Both the position numbers and the translations under genes were made by a program. Shown one piece after another: positions 16,117 to 25,093 of a DNA stretch of 28,516 nucleotides; the first letter of the stretch is position 1; the number at the start of each line of letters is the position of its first letter. The stretch is from Methanobacteriota archaeon (GTDB lineage Archaea > Thermoplasmatota > Poseidoniia > Poseidoniales > Poseidoniaceae): contig PCBQ01000013.1 of the NCBI GenBank assembly GCA_002731395.1, positions 7,142 to 35,657 on the forward strand, in the 5' to 3' direction. Below the pieces are notes generated by a model. The model made no database searches. It was not told where the DNA came from and saw only the letters and a program-made list of their open reading frames with translations.

Positions 16117-17355
16117 ATGACCCAGGGTGAGGTTCGTGCTGCGGCCAGGGCCTTGTCCATCGAGTATGCGATTCGCGACGTGGTGGTCCCGGCCATGGCC
16201 CTTGAAGCAGAGGGCCATGATATCATCAAACTCAACATCGGCGACCCCATTGCTTACCCAGGCCTTCCGACACCTCAACACATGGTCGACGCATATTCGG
16301 AGGCCGTGCAAAACGGCATGAACGGGTACTCTCCGTCGTATGGTCTTCCTGCTTTGCGTGAGGCAGTAGCAGAGGAGGAGCGGAGCAAAGGTTGGCCCGC
16401 GACATCGGACGACATTTACGTCTGTCACGGTGTTACTGAAGCCCTTCAACTGCTCTTCGCAGCGGTGCTCGAAGAAGGTGATGTCGTGCTCGCTCCAGGG
16501 CCTCATTACCCACCTTACATGGCGTACCCGCAAATGTACGGAGCGAGCACGGTCGAATACCACCTTGACGCCAACGACGGGTGGAAAATTGACCTCACCG
16601 ACCTTGAATCGAAAATGAGTGAACACGTTCGCTTCGTCGTGTTGATCAACCCGAACAACCCGACCGGGAACGTCGCCACGCCAGAAGAGGTCGATGCTGT
16701 CCTAGGCATCGTCAAGGATTGGCCACAATGCATGGTCATCGCGGATGAGATCTATGACGCTCTGGATTTTACGGGCCACCATGTGTCTGTGGCCAGCCGT
16801 TCAAGCGACGTGCCCGTCGTGACCCTAAATGGCGTCTCCAAGGTGTTCTTCGCACCGGGTTGGCGCATCGGTTGGTTTGGTCTTCATGATCCACTTGGAA
16901 CCTTGGGGGAGGTCAGGGAGGCGCTTGAACGCCTGCTTCGTTCGCGTTTGTGCGCCTCGACTCCCGCGCAACAAGGTTACCTTGCAGGATTGACTGGCGA
17001 CCGGTCGTGGATGGGTGCATACATGGACCGCGTCCAAGCACAACGTCAGAGGTGCTTGGACCGAATTGCTACGATTGAGGGTCTTGAGGTTGAAGCCCCA
17101 GGAGGTGCGTTCTACATGTTCATCCGCCTCACAGACCGTGCATGGGCATCGAACGACAAACAATTCGTGTTGGATTTGCTTCATGAAGAGCATGTTCTCT
17201 TGGTGCATGGGAGTGGATTCAGTCCACACAGAGGCAAGGGACACGTTCGATTGGTCTATCTTGCCGACGTTTCGGTTTTGGACGAAGCCTTTGACCGCAT
17301 TGATCGCTTCCTCAACCGGCACCGTCAAGCAGGCATAACGGAGATGGATTCTTGA
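16117..17355 (+). CDS. Class I/II PLP-dependent aminotransferase
   Basis: The 412-residue enzyme has the fold-type I aspartate aminotransferase family features: KLNIGDPIAYPG near the N terminus, NPNNPTGNV, the pyridoxal-binding ADEIYDAL, and LNGVSKVFFAPGWRIGW with the Schiff-base Lys (residue 242). The sequence around GDP and APGWRIGW resembles alanine/aspartate-type aminotransferases of archaea, so transfer between alanine or aspartate and 2-oxoglutarate is likely, but substrate is not certain. The ATG at 16117 sits 7 nt after GGAGG (16105-16109); the ATG at 16111, which would overlap the EVE stop by 4 nt, has only a 1-nt spacing and is less likely. It is probably in one transcript with the EVE gene. 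Confidence 0.9.
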   Translation: MTQGEVRAAARALSIEYAIRDVVVPAMALEAEGHDIIKLNIGDPIAYPGLPTPQHMVDAYSEAVQNGMNGYSPSYGLPALREAVAEEERSKGWPATSDDIYVCHGVTEALQLLFAAVLEEGDVVLAPGPHYPPYMAYPQMYGASTVEYHLDANDGWKIDLTDLESKMSEHVRFVVLINPNNPTGNVATPEEVDAVLGIVKDWPQCMVIADEIYDALDFTGHHVSVASRSSDVPVVTLNGVSKVFFAPGWRIGWFGLHDPLGTLGEVREALERLLRSRLCASTPAQQGYLAGLTGDRSWMGAYMDRVQAQRQRCLDRIATIEGLEVEAPGGAFYMFIRLTDRAWASNDKQFVLDLLHEEHVLLVHGSGFSPHRGKGHVRLVYLADVSVLDEAFDRIDRFLNRHRQAGITEMDS

Positions 17356-17379
17356 GCAAGCCTTGACCCCCGTTGATGC

Positions 17380-20300
17380 ATGAACCGAGCGCTAGCAATT
17401 CTGCTGGGCGCGGTTTGGCTTCTTCCTGCTGCAGCAGCGCAGGTGGTCATCGTTCAACCGAGCGAGCCAAGTCCCGAACTTGCGATTCCGTTCAGCATCG
17501 CCGTGGTTTCTGCACTTTTGCTCTGGCGTTGGTTTGTCCCACGCCAGCTTGCATCCCTCCAAGTGGCGTTCGAGATTGACGACGACCTGTATGAAGTTCA
17601 TAGGATTTCAAAGACGGTTAAGGAAGCCCGTGAGTTGCTTGGTGAGCGTGCGGTCAGCAGGGGAGCAATCCTCTACATGATGGGCATGACTGGGATTCTG
17701 CTTCTCATTGCGGAATTGGTTTTTGATCCCAACACCTTCTACCAACCCAACTTGTTCCTCATCGCCTTGCTGGTTGGTCTGCCCATTCTTGTTTCGCCAT
17801 GGGAGACGCTAAACGCGCAGTTGATCGGTGTGGGAAAATCCAACATCAGAGTGGGTATTGTTTCGAGACTTGGTCGCCTCACGACGCTTCCTTTGTTGTT
17901 GGCGGCGTTGGTTGGAACTGTTTTTCTCGGTCTACAACTTGAAGGACAAATCACGCCAGAGTGGATCGCCATTTCCATGCTGGTCTTCATGGGCCCAACT
18001 ATCATTGCTTACGGCCGAATCATGGGCGCTTCGTGGAACGTCCTGCTTCTGAACAAATGGAGGTCGTTCCGTGGTCAGACCACAGCCATCGATCCCGAGC
18101 GGCCGAAGTTCGTCAATCGGGTCGTGGCCGTTGTCCTCGTCCTTTTCCTGTTCACCATGCCGCTGACCGCCCTGAACGGTATCGTCACGGTGATTTACGT
18201 CGTTTCTGTTGAGCCCACAAACAGCGAAGAGATGCTCAACTATGGTGGTATCATCGGTTATTCCATCTACTCAAACATCGACCTTATCATGGAAATCGTC
18301 GGACAACTCGAGGCGCTGAAGAGTCTCCCGCAGGTGCTCTCGTTGTATCTTTCGTTGAACGTGGCCATCGTTGGTCTGGCCTTTATTTTCGAACTGACAA
18401 GGAACCTGCTGCTCGGGGGACAATCGTTTGGAGGAACCTTTGGCGTTCAACTCGCCCCTCCACGTGACATTCGTAGTGAGGTCGGTGTGCGTGGAAAATT
18501 GGTTGCCTTTTGCTTTGCTGGGTTCTCTGGATACACCGTGCTCTTGCTTTTGTTGGTGTGTTACAAAGAGTTCGGGGACGTCATGCCGTACACGGATTGG
18601 CTGGCATCGCAGGCTTTCGACGAGGAGATGCGCCTTCTGACCACGTGGATGTTCATTGCGGTCGGTCAAGCCATTTTCATGTTGACCTGGTTGGCTTCAA
18701 TCAGCCAATTTGGCCGCCTCCGCGGTCTGCGATTTGACATCGATCCGGATCAACGACGGGACGGTGCAGTCATGCTTACCGAGGGCAACAACCTTCGCAT
18801 GATGATCGATAAAGCAGCGCAGAACGATGATATTGACATGCTGCGACGCTTGCAATCAGCCGACTTTACTGACGACGAAGCGCTCATCCGTCACGAGAAG
18901 GCCAGAGCAAAAATGTGGGAACTCGCTTTGCGCGGGTTGTGGCCTCAAGCCTCGGAAGAGGCAAAGAAAGTGCTCGCACAGTCCGGAGGCGATGACGATG
19001 AGTCTCGCCTGCTTTTGGCGGCATCCTATCTCGCCAGCCGTCGATTGGACGCTGCCCGTGAAGCGCTCTACGGTCTTGAGCAACCCGAAGGTTACGACGA
19101 GCCAGAATTGATTTCTTTCCTGTGCGAGTGGCTGGATCCGTGGCATGGTCGTGTGGATGAAGACGACATTTGGGACTGGGAGAACAATTCCACCATCGAC
19201 CATCTCCAAGACATCATGAAGATGCTCGAATCGTGGGACCCAAACCCCGACACGATGAATCGGCACGACGACCGTCTCACACGAATCGGTCGCATTTCGC
19301 GCGTGGCCCTGCTCCGTGCTCAGCGTCGACACAAGGAGGCCCTCAACCTCGCTTTGGATTGCGTTCGATCCGACCCGACAGGTGTTCGACCCAGAATCGC
19401 TGTCGCCCTTTGCCTCGTGGACCAAGGCCGCTGGCATGAAGCAAGAACCGTGCTCGATGAGTTGAATGCAAGTGACCCCAATGACCCACGGGTGAAGAGC
19501 CTCATGGCGCTCATGGGCCACCATCCGGACATGGAAGAATTTGAGGTAGCAATGGCGATGGAACCACGCGCTAAGGGCCGAAATTACCTCGATGAGGCAC
19601 CGATCAACCCGATGGCTGGGGCGCTCATAAGAGGAGGCTTGGATGAAGCGCTGACCGCCAATGCGTTGATCGTGGCGCACGAAGCCGTCCGGCGTGCGGT
19701 CAGTCCTGGTCACAGGACGTCACCACTGACCTTCCTCATTCACCTGGGGCTAATCGTGCCGATGTGGGGTATGGGGGCTGCCTACCTGGCTACCTTGCGC
19801 AGCACCACGGTGGGTGTGGGCGCTGCGATAGCGTTTGGTGGTCTTCATCTGATGTACATTCGTCTCCTCCAACAACAGCGTCACGTTGTGAAACAGCGCG
19901 ATCAACGCATGATGATCGAACTTGGCCGTCGATTGAAACGAAAGAGAGCCGTGCCCTCTGAAGGAAACACGCCGATTGGAACGCACCTCATCTTGACGGG
20001 TCTCTTGCTTACGGTCAATGGCGTGGTGCTCGACATCGGTTTGCCCGCTTGGTTGTCCTCACGGAACGAGGAGGTGGCAGACCGCTCCATGCAAGCACGC
20101 CTCAAGCGGAGGGCAGCGAAGATGGAACGGGCAAAATCACCGCGAACCAAACCTCTTGGACGAGGTTGGTGGCTCAAACGAGAAGACCCAACGGACGGCG
20201 GGGCCGCACTCGACGCGCTGATCGGCCCTTCCGCCTACCGAGGTCGTGCAGCAGCTGAGGGATTGAAGCAAAAAATCGGGGGCAGCATTGTCGGTGGACC

Positions 20301-20403
20301 TGCCCGACGCCTCTCGGTTTCTGACCTGGACATGGCTGGACGAGGCGCCCCGGTGAACACCCGTAAGTCTGAGCGGTTTTCCGGTGTCGGTCGACCTCGT
20401 TGA
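17380..20403 (+). CDS. Large multi-spanning membrane protein with TPR-like region
   Basis: I do not recognise the family. The 1007-residue protein begins with a signal peptide (residues 1-20, ending PAAAA), followed by about eight to nine hydrophobic segments up to residue 460 (for example about 32-50, 96-113, 124-142, 170-190, 246-265, 318-340, 380-400, 430-455). Residues 470-760 are hydrophilic and helical, with repeating A-x-x-x-L-x-x-x patterns such as LLLAASYLASRRLDAAREAL and RIAVALCLVDQGRWHEARTVL, which look like TPR units. Three more TM segments follow (784-806, 809-829, 865-892), then a basic tail of about 110 residues rich in Arg and Lys. It begins 24 bp after the aminotransferase. 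A scaffold or assembly role at the membrane is suggested by the TPR units, without direct evidence. Confidence 0.75.
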   Translation: MNRALAILLGAVWLLPAAAAQVVIVQPSEPSPELAIPFSIAVVSALLLWRWFVPRQLASLQVAFEIDDDLYEVHRISKTVKEARELLGERAVSRGAILYMMGMTGILLLIAELVFDPNTFYQPNLFLIALLVGLPILVSPWETLNAQLIGVGKSNIRVGIVSRLGRLTTLPLLLAALVGTVFLGLQLEGQITPEWIAISMLVFMGPTIIAYGRIMGASWNVLLLNKWRSFRGQTTAIDPERPKFVNRVVAVVLVLFLFTMPLTALNGIVTVIYVVSVEPTNSEEMLNYGGIIGYSIYSNIDLIMEIVGQLEALKSLPQVLSLYLSLNVAIVGLAFIFELTRNLLLGGQSFGGTFGVQLAPPRDIRSEVGVRGKLVAFCFAGFSGYTVLLLLLVCYKEFGDVMPYTDWLASQAFDEEMRLLTTWMFIAVGQAIFMLTWLASISQFGRLRGLRFDIDPDQRRDGAVMLTEGNNLRMMIDKAAQNDDIDMLRRLQSADFTDDEALIRHEKARAKMWELALRGLWPQASEEAKKVLAQSGGDDDESRLLLAASYLASRRLDAAREALYGLEQPEGYDEPELISFLCEWLDPWHGRVDEDDIWDWENNSTIDHLQDIMKMLESWDPNPDTMNRHDDRLTRIGRISRVALLRAQRRHKEALNLALDCVRSDPTGVRPRIAVALCLVDQGRWHEARTVLDELNASDPNDPRVKSLMALMGHHPDMEEFEVAMAMEPRAKGRNYLDEAPINPMAGALIRGGLDEALTANALIVAHEAVRRAVSPGHRTSPLTFLIHLGLIVPMWGMGAAYLATLRSTTVGVGAAIAFGGLHLMYIRLLQQQRHVVKQRDQRMMIELGRRLKRKRAVPSEGNTPIGTHLILTGLLLTVNGVVLDIGLPAWLSSRNEEVADRSMQARLKRRAAKMERAKSPRTKPLGRGWWLKREDPTDGGAALDALIGPSAYRGRAAAEGLKQKIGGSIVGGPARRLSVSDLDMAGRGAPVNTRKSERFSGVGRPR

Positions 20404-20427
20404 AGGCCTTGGAACGTGGCGCTGTCC

Positions 20428-20443
20428 TTCGATTTGCGTCGAA
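20428..20443. other. Inverted repeat before the TSP3 gene promoter
   Basis: TTCGA-TTTGCG-TCGAA is a perfect 5-bp stem with a 6-nt loop, about 25 bp after the preceding stop codon and upstream of the TATA-like site. It could be a weak terminator hairpin or an operator; no T tract follows, so a factor-independent terminator is doubtful. Confidence 0.25.
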
Positions 20444-20458
20444 CAACGCACGTGAAGT

Positions 20459-20467
20459 TCTATAACC
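20459..20467 (+). promoter_or_regulatory. TATA-like promoter element of the TSP3-repeat gene
   Basis: The sequence TCTATAACC is the most AT-rich TATA-type element in this 98-bp intergenic space (20404-20501). It lies about 40 bp before the ATG at 20502, which would place the transcript start near 20488-20490 and give a leader of about 12 nt. This suggests that the repeat protein can be transcribed apart from the gene before it. Confidence 0.4.
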
Positions 20468-20501
20468 GGCGCGAGGCACGGACAAAAACGGGGTCTTAGC
20501 C

Positions 20502-23500
20502 ATGGCCATGAATCACAACCAGATGGCGTACGTCGCCATCATTACGACGCTTATTTTCGGCTCGTTGTTCGTGGGAATCAGTGGATTCTGGCAAACCAAC
20601 GAACGCATTGGTGACTTCGAAAGTGCCGCTGAAGAGGACATCTTTGGCGAAGGCACAGAATCAGCGGAAACGTTGGATTCCGATGGAGATGGTCTTCCTG
20701 ACACCCTCGAGCAAACCCAGTACGGGACCCTCATCAACGACCCAGACACCGACGGTGACGGAATGTCAGACGGTTGGGAAGTGGCTCACGGGCTAAACCC
20801 ACTCGACAACGGGGAATCTGACGATATCACGCTCGATCCCAGTGACACCGATACCGAAGACGCCACGAAGAAGAACGAGACGGATGCTTGGCCGGATCCC
20901 AACCAAGGACCAAACGGCGATCCTGACCGCGACGGCTTGACCAACACGATCGAGCAAGATTTGGGAACCGACCCCCAGCGGGCGGACACCGACAACGACG
21001 GGTTGAACGACCGCTGGGAATCCCTCTATTCCACCGTCGTCACCACGGTCGGTGGCGATGTGACGCTTTTCGACCCGTTGCGCGGCAACTGGGACTGCCT
21101 TCTCATCGATGCCGGCACAGAACAGGCATTGGAGGACTACTACGACGATGCAAACGAGGAGGATCCGTCCAACCCAAGCTGGGACGACTTGGCCAACTCA
21201 GAGGGCAAGCACTCCTGCGACAGCGTCCTGGACACCGACGATGACGGGCTACCAAACTGGCTGGAGGAAAAATACGGTACCGACCCCACCTCTCGGGACT
21301 CGGACCAAGACCTGATTGACGACATCGTCGAGGTCTCAACACAACTGGTGAACATCTTTGTGGGAACCGGCGAGGAGTGCAACGTCGCCTTGGTCCAATC
21401 CATTGACCGAGTTGCACCGTTCCAAACGGTGGAGGATGCGTGGTTCCTTGGCGACATGGACGGTGACGGTTTGCTCAACGGCCCATCCGACTGGGACACG
21501 GACGGCGACGGCATGCCGGACGGATTTGAGTACTGCTACTCCCACCTGACCGACCTCACCGAGGAAATCAAGACGAATCAAGGCCTTGACGCCTCCATGC
21601 TTCTCGACCCAGCCAACGCCTCCGACGCGTACGGCGATTGGGACGAAGACGGATTAAACAACCTTGAAGAATATCTGGTCGCGGAATCGTTTGGACCGAC
21701 CAACTTCACCTCGCCGTGGCGCATTGACACCGATTTGGACCAGATGCCCGACGGATGGGAATCCAGCAATGGGCTGCATCCTCGTGACGGGACCAACGGT
21801 GACGAGGACCCTGACAGGGACGGTTGGGACGCTGACGGCGACGGGGCCGTGATCTATGCTGAACTGGTCAACAGCGTGACCGTGATTGGTGTGGACGTGG
21901 AATTGGATGACTGGGTCATCGCCAACCAAACCGTCGCACGCGGCCAAATTACGCTCGCAGGCGGGAACAAGCAGACCGTTTCGCTTGGTTCCCCCGTTGA
22001 CGGCTACGTCTACGACATTCACGTGGCCGTGGGCGATGTCATCGAGTCTCGACTCGACGTGTGGATGGACATCGTGGAACCGGAGGAGCAATTCACCAAC
22101 CTGATGGAATACAACGCGCGCGACCGCGATGGCGACGGTCTTGCCGACGGTCGCTCGACCGACCCACTAGTTGCCGACACGGACGGTGACGGCCTCCGCG
22201 ATGGGATTGAGGTCATGGGCTGGGAGATCTTGGTCGTCAACGTCGGTGTGCAACGGATCATGGTGACCAGCGACCCTGGGTTGTACGACACCGATGCCGA
22301 TGGCCTCTCTGACTTCATCGAGTTCAGTGAACTGTGCGATACCGGTTCGAACGCCTCCAACCCCGATACGGACGGTGACGGACTCGGTGATCAGGCCGAA
22401 GCCCTGTCCGGTTTTACATGGGAAGGGGAGTCCTACTTCACCGATGCCTGCATGTTTGATACCGACAATGACGGCCTGGAAGACGGTGAGGAAGTGATCG
22501 CAGGACAAGACAACTTCCTGACCCACGCCAACAACTCGGACACCGATGATGACGGCCTCAAAGACGGCAACGAGGTGCTCTTTGTGCCTCGACCTTTCCA
22601 AAAGCCGACCAACCCACTCATCAACGACACAGATGCGGACGGAATGCTGGACGGCTGGGAGATGCAGGTCAAGTCGGCAGAAGACAACACCAATTCGCAC
22701 AGCCTGTGGGTGGCTGCAAGCTCGTGGTCTCGCCCAGGCTGCGAATCGAGTCAGACCAACAACTGCCTCATGGAACCCGGCGGGTACATGTGGCAAAATT
22801 ACCTCGGCGGATTCGTTCTCGAAGCGAAGTACGAAGTCTGGCAGATGAACCTCAGTGGATTTACCATCCCTGCCAATCCACTTTGCGATGGATGCTCGGG
22901 CCGTTGGGCCCTCGACCCGTCGCTGGATTCCTTGGCCGACGCCAACTACGACGTCGACAACGACTCGCTCATGAATTCCGCTGAGGCGCCAGATCGCTGG
23001 AACACGAATCCTGTGGACGACGACACGGACCAGGACCAGTTGCCCGACGGCTGGGAAGTGCTCTACAGTCAGTTGGCCCTCGAACGCGGTCTGGTCGACA
23101 ACCTGTCGATTGCGTCCACTGGCGCCCGCGGCGTGATGGATCCGTCCATGGAAGACAGCGACCTCGACGGCATCACTGACGGCCTAGAAGATCCTGATCG
23201 CGACGGGCTGAACCGTAGCGGTCTGGTGAAGAAGTACTGCCCAGGATACGACGACCCCACCAACAGCAAGTGTCACATCAGCCCCGACACACCAGATGGT
23301 GTCCGCTTCTACGACAACCTGGAGAATTACACGAATTTCGAAGAATTCCAAAACGGAACGGACCCTGTGACCAACGACACGGACGGAGATGAATGGAACG
23401 ACGGGCCTGAGGTTTACTACCAAGATCACGACAACGACGGGATGGCCACCGGGTGGGAGTACCACTTCGAATTCGACCCGTACGATGCTGCAGACCGTAT

Positions 23501-23618
23501 GGTGGATACCGACGGTGACGGGCACGTCAATTATTGCGAATACAAGTGGGACACCAACCCAAGGAACCCCTTGTCGTTCCCAGGTCAAGGCCAGTTGTGC
23601 GATCCATTCGCTGAGTGA
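20502..23618 (+). CDS. Surface protein of calcium-binding DxDxDG (thrombospondin type 3-like) repeats
   Basis: The 1038-residue protein has an N-terminal signal anchor (about residues 8-30, AYVAIITTLIFGSLFVGISG) and then about two dozen copies of a D-x-D-x-D-G-x-x-D-x-x-E unit, for example DTDGDGMSDGWE, DTDNDGLNDRWE and DTDGDGLGDQAE, spread over nearly the whole chain. Such units bind calcium as in thrombospondin type 3 repeats and related bacterial and archaeal surface proteins. Non-repeat inserts occur near residues 180-210, 455-540 and 725-800, one of them beta-rich with a lipoyl-like feel (AVGDVIESRLDVWMD). At least a dozen Cys residues, often in pairs, suggest outside location and disulfides. 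No C-terminal anchor is seen. A second ATG two codons later (20508) is an equal start candidate. It lies 12 bp before the Ig/PKD-like gene, so the two form an operon. Confidence 0.85.
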   Translation: MAMNHNQMAYVAIITTLIFGSLFVGISGFWQTNERIGDFESAAEEDIFGEGTESAETLDSDGDGLPDTLEQTQYGTLINDPDTDGDGMSDGWEVAHGLNPLDNGESDDITLDPSDTDTEDATKKNETDAWPDPNQGPNGDPDRDGLTNTIEQDLGTDPQRADTDNDGLNDRWESLYSTVVTTVGGDVTLFDPLRGNWDCLLIDAGTEQALEDYYDDANEEDPSNPSWDDLANSEGKHSCDSVLDTDDDGLPNWLEEKYGTDPTSRDSDQDLIDDIVEVSTQLVNIFVGTGEECNVALVQSIDRVAPFQTVEDAWFLGDMDGDGLLNGPSDWDTDGDGMPDGFEYCYSHLTDLTEEIKTNQGLDASMLLDPANASDAYGDWDEDGLNNLEEYLVAESFGPTNFTSPWRIDTDLDQMPDGWESSNGLHPRDGTNGDEDPDRDGWDADGDGAVIYAELVNSVTVIGVDVELDDWVIANQTVARGQITLAGGNKQTVSLGSPVDGYVYDIHVAVGDVIESRLDVWMDIVEPEEQFTNLMEYNARDRDGDGLADGRSTDPLVADTDGDGLRDGIEVMGWEILVVNVGVQRIMVTSDPGLYDTDADGLSDFIEFSELCDTGSNASNPDTDGDGLGDQAEALSGFTWEGESYFTDACMFDTDNDGLEDGEEVIAGQDNFLTHANNSDTDDDGLKDGNEVLFVPRPFQKPTNPLINDTDADGMLDGWEMQVKSAEDNTNSHSLWVAASSWSRPGCESSQTNNCLMEPGGYMWQNYLGGFVLEAKYEVWQMNLSGFTIPANPLCDGCSGRWALDPSLDSLADANYDVDNDSLMNSAEAPDRWNTNPVDDDTDQDQLPDGWEVLYSQLALERGLVDNLSIASTGARGVMDPSMEDSDLDGITDGLEDPDRDGLNRSGLVKKYCPGYDDPTNSKCHISPDTPDGVRFYDNLENYTNFEEFQNGTDPVTNDTDGDEWNDGPEVYYQDHDNDGMATGWEYHFEFDPYDAADRMVDTDGDGHVNYCEYKWDTNPRNPLSFPGQGQLCDPFAE

Positions 23619-23630
23619 GCAGGCGGCGTC

Positions 23631-25070
23631 ATGATGGTCCAGGCACGGGTCATTGTTCTCATTGCCGTGCTCCTCTTGCCATGTGTCCCTTTTGCACCCG
23701 CAGAGGAGACAACCTCGGGTCAGTTTTCCTTCAATCACGCACATGGTGAGGTTCACACAAGTGGCGTGTTCGAATTAACCGGTACGTCGACAATACCCCT
23801 CAATTCCGTCACGTGGCAGCTCATCGATGCCTCAACAGGGATCGTGCTCTTCGACGGCTCCTATCTGGACAAAGTCACTCCAAGTGGTGATGCAATGTGG
23901 ACGTGGTCGCACAATCTTTCCGTCGTTGATGCGGGATGTTCATGCAGATTTGTCGTCGATTTCGGAGTGGATCACGTTCAACCGTCTGAGTTGGTGGTGT
24001 TTTTTGGAAGCGCTTTTGCATGGGCGCCTGTTTGGTTGTCACAGCCTCTGGATGACGTTGTCTTTACAGATTCTGGAAATCGTTCCTTCGAACTCCCTGT
24101 TGTTTTCCCACCTGATCGAGCGAATGGTTCTGTGGTTGAGATGGAGCGATGTCCCTCGAGCAGCGGTGGCGTGTGCAAATCTCCCGCTTCGCTTCTGAGC
24201 GCTGATCTCACACAAGATGGCTCGTCCACCTTTGTCGAACTTGTACCCCAAGAATGGATGCCTGAAGGCCATTGGTCCGTCACTTCGGTGACGGTCGTCG
24301 ATAGCGTCCTTTCTCGGTCTGCTTCCTTGTCATGGCACGTCCTGCATGACAAAACTGCTCCAGAAGTCTCCATCGAATCTGCTTCTTCGGCGAATGAGTC
24401 CGACCGTGTCTTGGTGGTGGTCAACGCAACCGATGCCACAAGCGAGTTGGTGTCGTTGGTCGACTTACGAGCAACCTCACCAAACGGGGCAGTTACCGTT
24501 CTGGATGCTCTTGCAAACAGCTCGGAATTCACCCTTCAGCCTGAGGTGGCTGGCACATGGGACATCGTAGCAACGGTTCGAGACGGTGCCGGTTTGACTC
24601 AAACGGCCCACCATGCATTGAATGTCGTAAACCTCCCTCCAGTAGCGGGCCTTCGTCTCAACGGCGCTGTGCTCGAAAACGGCGATGTGCTCCAGGTCAA
24701 ACTCGGGCAACCCTTGGTCCTTGATGCCTCGACGTCAAGCGACACACCCAGTGACATGCTGCGCCTCAACCACGTGTGGTGGATTGGGGAAGACCTCCGT
24801 CTTTCAGGCGTGGAACAACTGACTGGCGAGAGATTTCAGGAAACAGGGACATTTGAGGTTCGTCTCGAGGTTGTGGACGACGACGGTGCAATGACGGACA
24901 TCGCCTTCACACTCGAGGTAGTGGACGATGCCGCACCGCTTCGAGATGCTGTGGTGGTTGGCCCCCTCGTCCTGGTCATCATTGGCCTTGGTTTTGCAGG
25001 TCTGTTTTTCGTTCGCCATCGCAAAGACCGGGCCAACATTCCAACGTGGCCAAGCGAGCCTGAACACTGA
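23631..25070 (+). CDS. Secreted Ig/PKD-like protein with C-terminal membrane anchor
   Basis: The 479-residue protein begins with a signal peptide (about residues 1-24, LIAVLLLPCVPFAPAEE). The outside part is beta-rich: an N-terminal domain to about 230, an Ig-like domain beginning TAPEVSIESA (about 240-335), and a PKD-like domain from LPPVAGLRLNG to TFEVRLEVVDDDGAMTD (about 338-430). A single TM segment (about 442-464) is followed by a short basic cytoplasmic tail, the layout of a type I anchored surface protein. It lies 12 bp after the calcium-repeat protein and is likely made with it, so a structural or adhesive partner role is reasonable, but no catalytic domain is seen. The start could be the first or second of two adjacent ATG codons (23631, 23634). 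Confidence 0.8.
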   Translation: MMVQARVIVLIAVLLLPCVPFAPAEETTSGQFSFNHAHGEVHTSGVFELTGTSTIPLNSVTWQLIDASTGIVLFDGSYLDKVTPSGDAMWTWSHNLSVVDAGCSCRFVVDFGVDHVQPSELVVFFGSAFAWAPVWLSQPLDDVVFTDSGNRSFELPVVFPPDRANGSVVEMERCPSSSGGVCKSPASLLSADLTQDGSSTFVELVPQEWMPEGHWSVTSVTVVDSVLSRSASLSWHVLHDKTAPEVSIESASSANESDRVLVVVNATDATSELVSLVDLRATSPNGAVTVLDALANSSEFTLQPEVAGTWDIVATVRDGAGLTQTAHHALNVVNLPPVAGLRLNGAVLENGDVLQVKLGQPLVLDASTSSDTPSDMLRLNHVWWIGEDLRLSGVEQLTGERFQETGTFEVRLEVVDDDGAMTDIAFTLEVVDDAAPLRDAVVVGPLVLVIIGLGFAGLFFVRHRKDRANIPTWPSEPEH

Positions 25071-25093
25071 ACTAACGAGCAACGCTTGATAGC

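Noticed and set aside
18856..19713. Minus-strand ORF of 285 codons
   Set aside because: It is antisense to the TPR-like region of the 1007-residue membrane protein, is rich in His, Arg and Cys, and shows no domain pattern.
22167..22796. Minus-strand ORF of 209 codons inside the calcium-repeat gene
   Set aside because: The Val- and Gly-rich product is the antisense reading of the Asp-rich repeats.
20680..23540. Many similar short DNA repeats, considered as a CRISPR array or tandem repeat
   Set aside because: The repeats follow the GACACCGACGGTGACGG-type coding of DxDxDG units, vary in sequence and spacing, and stay in frame, so they are protein repeats.
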